Source: Leucosporidium creatinivorum (Eukaryota > Basidiomycota > Microbotryomycetes > Leucosporidiales > Leucosporidiaceae). From it: a stretch of DNA of 64,000 nucleotides. A model generated the notes under the pieces. It was not told the origin of the DNA. It was given only the letters and a program-made list of their open reading frames with translations, and did not search any database. The stretch spans positions 372,001 to 436,000 of the forward strand of contig BCKL01000006.1 in assembly GCA_001600635.1 (NCBI GenBank), read 5' to 3'. Made by a program: the position numbers and the translations under genes. This document shows, piece after piece, positions 58,401-64,000 of this stretch; within the stretch, counting starts at the first letter, position 1; every line of letters begins with the position of its first letter.

Positions 58401-61345
58401 CTGGCGTCGAGCCGAGTCCGAGAGCGTTCTGCGCTGGGTCGAAGCCGAAGTGGACGAGGTTGGGCGAGGCGTGTTGGTGCAGATGAGGGGAAGGGTGGCC
58501 GAAGGGAGATGTAGGTGAAGCAGCAGAGGCGAATGGCGTCGTTCCCGTGAGGTGCGAGAAGTGATCGACAAACTTGGGGCTCGGTCCAGAGGACTGAAGG
58601 CCGCCAAAGGTGTTCATGGGGAGGGAGACGGGGAGGGGAGGAGGGTCGTCGAAGAAGGAGAAGTCGTCGTCGGTGAGGCCCATCATCATCCCATCGTCGA
58701 AATCCTGTCCTTGACCAGGCATGTTGCCCGGCCCGCCCATCGCGCCGTGCGCGAAATCCTCGCCCCAGTCAAAGTCGGGGAACGAGTGGTCGACTGGAGG
58801 CTCTACCGTCGACATCGGCTGATCTCCTCCTCCCATCGCCCCTCCACCCATCGCCTCGAGCGCCCCACCTCCCATGACCTCGCTCGGCGAAGGGTAAAGA
58901 TGGTCCATCTCGGCGTTCTTCGTCCCTCCCACCGGCTCCGTCGTTCCTCCTCCTGCAGCAACACCAACTCCATACCCTCCCAACGCCTGCATCAATCCCC
59001 TCTCGGCACTGGCAAACCCATCCGCCGGACTCGGCGCCTCGGTCGAGCTCCCTCCCAACGAGATCGGCGTCCTCATATTGATAGGGGCGCCTGCTAGTCC
59101 CCCTCCGGTCATCGCGCTGGAGGTAGGAGGAAGTCCCGCGATGGAGGGAAGAGGGATGCCCGCTTTGCTCATCTCCATCGACGAAGGCGTCGGCGGGACA
59201 GCAACGGGAGTGGCTTTGAGGGCCGCTTCCGCTGCTTTCTCCGCCTGCTGCCTCTGTAGACGCTCCTCCGCTTGTTCCTCCAGCATGATCCCTACTCGCT
59301 CCGCGCGAGAAGAGATGGGATCGCGGTAGATTGGGTCGGTCGTGGATGCGAGACCGCGCCGAAGGACGGAGGCGAAACGGCGGCGGGTGGAGGTGTCGAG
59401 GGGAGGGAGGATGAGGCGGTCGGAGGAGGGGAAGTAGGAGGAGGTACTGGCGGTAGGAGGAAGGTTGGAGGGGGAGGGAAGAGCGCCGGAGGCGAGCTCG
59501 GGAGGCTTGATTCGGGGAGGGGTGTTGACTGGCGAGCGAGAGGGTTGGGGTTTCGTGCCGTCGAGAATGCAGAGGCTTGCTGGCCAGACGACTTCGAGAG
59601 GTTCGGGTGGTGGTAATGGGGGAGGGAGAGCATCGTCGGGCGTTGGGGGCGAGGTGGAAGAGGGCAAGTCGATCCGACAGAGCACCCATGCCTCCGCCTC
59701 GCCCAACCGCAATCCTGTCCCTTCTAGCAGGCCCTTCCACTCCTCCTCCATCACCAGAGCAGTAGCTCCGCGCTTGGCTTCTGGTGGGAAGACTTTGACG
59801 AATTGAGCTGGAGTGCTGAAGGGAGCGAGGAGGAGCGGCGAATTCGGCGGAGGCGGCGAAGGGACGGGAAAGGCTCGGTAGGGGAGATCTTCAATGGTCG
59901 TTTGGATGAGGATACCGCTACGTTGTAACGAGAGGTGTAGAGTCGTCTTGACGGCATCCGAGGTGACTCTGCGAGAGGTCGATCCGAACGACTCGCTCGG
60001 CGGTGGGAGGTAGACGACGGCCAAGTCGAGGCGGGTGGAGGAGGTATGGCGTGGACGAGAGGTAGCGTTGTCGGTGAGGAGAGCGACTGTGAGGGCCTCA
60101 GAAGCAGCAGCGAGGAAGGCCTCGAAGGGTGCCTTGATCCGCGATTGAGGATGGGAGGGCGCCTGACCAGTGCTCGCTGAGCTCGCGGCGGTGGGGGCGA
60201 GATCCGAGTGGAACTCGGCGGAGAGGGCGAGGGCGGACGGGAAGGAGGATGCGGATAAAGTTGAGGGAGAGACGTAGGGCGCGTGATGGGAGGACGAGGA
60301 GGATCCCGAGCTCGTGGGTTCGGGATAGAGTGTGGGGAAGAGGTCGTGGTGGGAAAAGTGGCCCTTGCCGACGCCTGTGGACGAGTAGGAGAGGTCAGCA
60401 CGATACAGCTTCTCCTAGTCCGAGCTACGTACAGGTCAACTCGGGAAACTCTAGCGAGCTAAGCTGCGCTCGCGACGAACCGCCGTCGCTGCCGTCGCCC
60501 ATTTGCGTCCCTCGGCGCAAGCTGAAGACCCACAGCATCCTCGCCGCCGGGTCTTCGTCTTCTGAGCGCTCCTTCTCCTTGCCCTTGCCCTTGCCATGCT
60601 CCCCCTTGCCCGCTGCGACGCGCACAAGTCCGAATAAGCCGAGCAGCTGGCCTCCGCTCCCGCTCGTCGCGGAAGGCTGACCGAGGCGCAAGACCTCCTT
60701 CCTCGCGAGTTCCACGGGGTCGGCGGCGAACGAGAGCTGCTGGAGCGACTGTAGCTTGTCCTTGAGCGGCGGAGCGGCGCTAGTCGAGGCGACCGAGCCT
60801 TCGTCGACCTCCGCCATCATTTCGTCGAACGCAGTCGGCTTGGGTCGCTTGGCTGGTGGCGGGTCTGCACCTCTTGCGTTGGCGGAGGAAGCGTTGGAGC
60901 TGAATGTAGCTAATGGGTCGTACTTGGCGGTGTTGGAGTCGGATCTGGAGCTGGTCGGCGTAGGATTGCTGGCGGAGGAGAGGAGGGGTGGACCGCGCCA
61001 TGCTCGCCAATGGACCTTCCAGCCTTGACCGAGTTGTAGGAGATCGCAGTTGGTCTTGAGATGATCCTTGTCGAGCGCCTTGCGTGCTTGAGCGACGGGT
61101 TCTTCCGCAGGAGCGTTGGGCTTGGGCGAGCTGGCGGCTTGATACGAGAGGTAGGTCGAAGTGGAAGGGGAAGGGCGAGGGGAAGCTGGTTGCGGTGAAG
61201 AGTAGAAGGAAGGAGGTCGAGGCAAGTTGAGCCCGCCGGGCGAAGGGAGCCCTCCTGCTCCTGCTGCTGGTCCTGGTCGAGCTGGGGCAGGGTGCGCGTG
61301 CGAGGTGGTCGGGCGGGGAGGCAGCGGGTGATTGATGGCAGGCAT
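55493..61345 (-). CDS. SSN2: Mediator kinase-module subunit MED13 (Ssn2/Srb9)
   Basis: Large bridging subunit that links the CDK8 module to core Mediator and regulates RNA polymerase II transcription. About 1,850 residues from six exons. Exon 1 (MPAINHPLPPRPTTSHAHPA) carries Pro-rich sequence, then LLQLGQGWKVHWRAW and MLWVFSLRRG. The long second exon has VYLPPPSESFGSTSRRV, AEAWVLCRIDLPSS, VVWPASLCILDG, an acidic-aromatic DDDFSFFDDPPP typical of MED13, and LPSPDWERDQ with a following ELKRKRTPSL basic patch. C-terminal exons contain PFMASSPLVSVLGLHFLM, like the last conserved MED13 block. The family call rests on these patches and the size; the middle is low complexity. Confidence 0.82.
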
Positions 61346-61704
61346 GGCGTGTAGCAGACGAAGCCTTACAGCCTATTGCTGTAAGAAGGTGTGTGTATCA
61401 CTGGTAGGATGTAGTCCTTTAGGCGGTGGCGAAGCGAGCTGAACCGGTCATCTTTCGAGGTGAGGAGCTGAGAGTTCGGGAGACGGGACGAGGGGGAGCT
61501 GCTAAAGTGTAGGCCGATCAGCAGCTGTAGCAAGGTAGATAGCAGTGAGCTGCTTACAGCTTGGGAAGTCCCTCTCTATTGAAGAAGAAAAGCCGAGTCG
61601 AGCTGCAGAGGTGTGGTAGAAGCCAACCCACTTCGAGCGCTCCCGCGACGACTCGCTCGCCCACGAAGCTCAAGAGGTTGCTTTCCGCTCAATTTCTTGG
61701 CCTC
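61346..61704. promoter_or_regulatory. Divergent promoter interval MED13 / hypothetical gene
   Basis: About 360 bases between divergent starts. No element or RNA gene is recognised. Confidence 0.35.
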
Positions 61705-63574
61705 ATGACCGAGCTCACTACAATCACTCTGTAGGTCTCTAGAAATCCTCTATCAACGTATCTAATCACTCAAACTACCCTCCTACAGCTCAGCCAACGG
61801 CGTCAGCGCCTCATTCTCGGCTCGCAACGATCTACGCCGGCCGAGAATCCTCCACCTCACCAACACGGACGCTACAGCTTCGAGCGCCTCGGCTTCAGCT
61901 ACTACAGATTTCCACAGCGAGAATCAGTGGGTCATTACCTGGCAGGACAGCGTGCAAGGGCGTCAAGGATTGGCTCGCCTCTGCGCCGACGGCAAGGTGC
62001 TCGATTTTGAGCCGGAGTGGTGCGAGGGCGAGTCAGACGGCTTCTATCTCGTCACAGGACAGTGCAGTGAGCTCGACCTTGCTCCCAGAGGCTGAGACGA
62101 GGGCTCACTCGAGCTGAAGAGCTGACTCGCGCTCATCTCGCTTCCGCCCTCGCAGGCCTCGCCGACTCGAATGGCGTTCTCCGCCTCTCGCTCGAGCTCT
62201 TCCGCCCTTCCCACATCGCTTCCCCCTCCTCCGCCACGCGCTCCGAGCCCTATGCCTGCTTCGACTTCACACTCGTTTCGACTCTCGCTGCGCCACAGAT
62301 CTGGAGCTCGCCCGAGCTGTCGGCTTCGCTCGTCTGTGAGGCCGGTGAGAGACCCTCCGGGAAAGCTGGGGAACCGGATGAGGAGCAGTCGGGCGAGAAG
62401 GATAAGCAAGAGCGTGGACCTTTGGTCGTCAAGCTCAGAATCCCGCCGAGGAGAGCTCAACCCCTGCCGCCTCTCGTGCTCTTCGAATCTGACGACGAAG
62501 ACGACCAGAGTAAGTTGCCCTGTTCTGACACAGTATCTCAAGTAGCTAGCTGATCTCTGCGCCCCACAGTGGAGCGCAGCATCCTCTCCCCCATCTCCGA
62601 AGTGACCGAACCTCCCACTTCTCCTCCCGCTCGTCCGCCCTCTCCCAACCCACCTACCTCCGCCGCTCCCCTCCAGACTACATACAGCCACGATCAAACC
62701 CTCAAGCGCCCGCACTGCAAAGTCGACGACACCCCTGCGGCCCTCCCCGGTTCGAACAGCGCCGAACCGCCTACGAAACGCCCTCGAACTCGCTCGCCCT
62801 CCCTCTCGCAAGCCCCCGTCTCGTCCGCACAACCGAGCATCTTCAAGCCCGCTCCTATCGCCGAGGTCATCCCTCCTCAGCCTCAGCAGCAACCTCACTG
62901 CCCATCCTCTTTTCTCGGCGTTGCCACCCCTGCTCCTCGTCGACCTCTCTCGCCTCTCGATCTCTACGGTGGTGCACCTTGGATGGACTTGCAGACGATA
63001 CTAGGAAGGAACGCACAGCTTCAGGCGAGGTTGAAGACCGCTGCTGAGATGAACGGACACTACATGGTGAGTCGACGTCGTGCTCGGCGATCTGAGCGAG
63101 GCGGAGGGAAAGCTCGAGAGCTGAGCTGGCCGTCTCTCCTCCCCCTTCGACACACTACAGGATACGGCAACTCTGCTCCTCAACCGTCTCCCTCCCCGCG
63201 AGGTCGCCGAGCACCTGAAGGAGCAGCTTAGGAACCCGAACTTGGCGCCCGAGCAGAGGGTCGAGAGTGAGTCCTGCTTGCTCTACGTCCCCGCTGTCAG
63301 TGGATACCGACCATCTGTTCTCTCACTTTACTCCCTGCGCACAGTCGCCCTCGCCAAGCAGCGCGCCATGGCTGCGACGAAGAGTTTGGCGAAGGTCGAG
63401 GTGGACGCCGAGGTGCGCAGCTTGCTGGGGATTTGGACGTCGTTGGCGAGTCTTCTCTTGTTCTGCCAGTTGGGAGCACAAGCTGAGACACCTTCTATTC
63501 CCAGTCGTAACTCGCTTGGAATGGGGAGGTGCTGGTCGGCTTGGGTCTCGCTTGAATCTCGTTCGCTCGTGTAG
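61705..63574 (+). CDS. Hypothetical protein with disordered Pro-rich middle
   Basis: Unrecognised. Six exons give about 520 residues. MTELTTIT is spliced into LSANGVSASFSARNDLRRPR, then WVITWQDSVQGRQGLARLCADG (in parts) and EPEWCEGESDGFYLVTGQ. A charged segment follows (GEKDKQERGPLVVKLRIPP), which looks like a globular domain of about 200 residues. A Pro/Ser-rich disordered region (62580-62950) contains a candidate nuclear signal (PPTKRPRTRS). Near the C-terminus are helical stretches: LDLYGGAPWMDLQTILGRNA, LLLNRLPPREVAEHLKEQL, VALAKQRAMAATKSLAKVEV. The nuclear signal suggests a nuclear protein; function unknown. The final exon may be shortened by one more intron before 63574. Confidence 0.72.
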
Positions 63575-63698
63575 CGCTTCACGGGTCGCTATCGTCTTGC
63601 AACTCATTCTATCCACTCTCCGTTGCGCGAGAGCAGTGCTAGCAGACATTTTCGTCTTGAGCAAAAGCTAGCAAGGTCTACGACTTCGGCGCTGGGCT

Positions 63699-64000
63699 CT
63701 ACTTCCTCGGCTTCTGCTCTACAGCCTCGAGAAACCCCTCCCACTCCTGATCTTCAATAGGATAGCCGTGGACCTCATCATGAGGGAACGACCCCTCCCT
63801 CACCTCCTTCACATACTCCTCGATCGCACTCGTCGCCTTGCGCTCCATGTCCTCGAACCGCTTGAGGAATTTGGGCCCCCTCTCGAGGCTGTTGACTCCC
63901 AGCATATCCAGCTGCACCAACACCTGTCCATCGGCTCCCGCTCCCGCTCCAATTCCAATCGTCGGGATCTCGAGGCGCTCCGACATCCATCGACCGAGGC
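63699..64000 (-). CDS. ECM31: Ketopantoate hydroxymethyltransferase, C-terminal part (runs off window)
   Basis: PanB-type enzyme making ketopantoate from 2-oxoisovalerate and methylene-tetrahydrofolate, the step before ketopantoate reductase in pantothenate synthesis. The visible part reads SERLEIPTIGIGAGAGADGQ, VLVQLDMLG, then GPKFLKRFEDM and ATSAIEEYVKEVREGSFP, ending EQKPRK. IPTIGIGAG and DGQVLV.DMLG are diagnostic of the family's C-terminal active-site region. The 5' part lies outside. The gene converges with the hypothetical gene upstream, 124 bases apart. Confidence 0.93.
   Translation of the reverse strand, partial: LGRWMSERLEIPTIGIGAGAGADGQVLVQLDMLGVNSLERGPKFLKRFEDMERKATSAIEEYVKEVREGSFPHDEVHGYPIEDQEWEGFLEAVEQKPRK

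Overview
This window is nuclear DNA from a GC-rich, intron-dense fungus, most likely a basidiomycete yeast of the Pucciniomycotina (a Rhodotorula/Sporobolomyces-like Microbotryomycete). That placement is inferred from gene style and protein resemblance, not from a marker gene. Almost every gene is cut by short introns (about 45-110 nt). Their donors are GTGAGT-like, a CTGAC branch site lies 15-30 nt before the acceptor, and the acceptor is CAG. I see 26 protein-coding genes, two of them cut by the window edges. I see no rRNA, no convincing tRNA, no CRISPR, and no recognisable transposon or virus fossil. Genes alternate strands and are mostly separated by 50-600 bp.

Layout. 1-5.7 kb: 3' part of the RAD16 repair helicase, a U1A/U2B''-type snRNP protein, and a long ketopantoate-reductase-like protein. 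5.9-11.6 kb: Rab GDI, then two unrecognised genes that start 147 bp apart and diverge; one of them may carry a PD-(D/E)XK-like core. 11.7-19.6 kb: an FHA checkpoint kinase (Chk2/Cds1 type), uroporphyrinogen decarboxylase, proteasome alpha-1, and a FRA10AC1-like protein. 19.7-26.3 kb: a complex I B15-like subunit with an 11-nt micro-exon, an RGS-LOV blue-light receptor, and a DHA1 drug:H+ antiporter. 26.3-28.0 kb is the largest gene-free stretch. 28.0-40.2 kb: an arrestin-like protein, CCT7, the Paf1-complex subunit CTR9, and an F-box protein. 40.6-46.6 kb: a giant coiled-coil, golgin-like protein. 47.0-50.2 kb: adenosine kinase, whose start codon is split by an intron, facing a small Swi5 recombination mediator; between them lies a 322-bp direct repeat that copies the end of adenosine kinase. 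50.8-64 kb: an unrecognised Ser/Pro-rich gene with a frame conflict, a MARVEL membrane protein, an FAHD1-like enzyme, Mediator subunit MED13, an unrecognised gene, and the 3' end of ketopantoate hydroxymethyltransferase.

The genes are mainly housekeeping functions with no operon-like logic: repair and checkpoint (RAD16, Chk2-like, Swi5), transcription (CTR9, MED13), splicing (U1A, FRA10AC1-like), proteostasis (CCT7, proteasome alpha-1), trafficking (GDI, golgin-like), heme and pantothenate steps. The least ordinary items are the RGS-LOV photoreceptor, the duplicated ADO1-SWI5 junction, the split start codon, the micro-exons, and the orphan gene pair near 9.6 kb.
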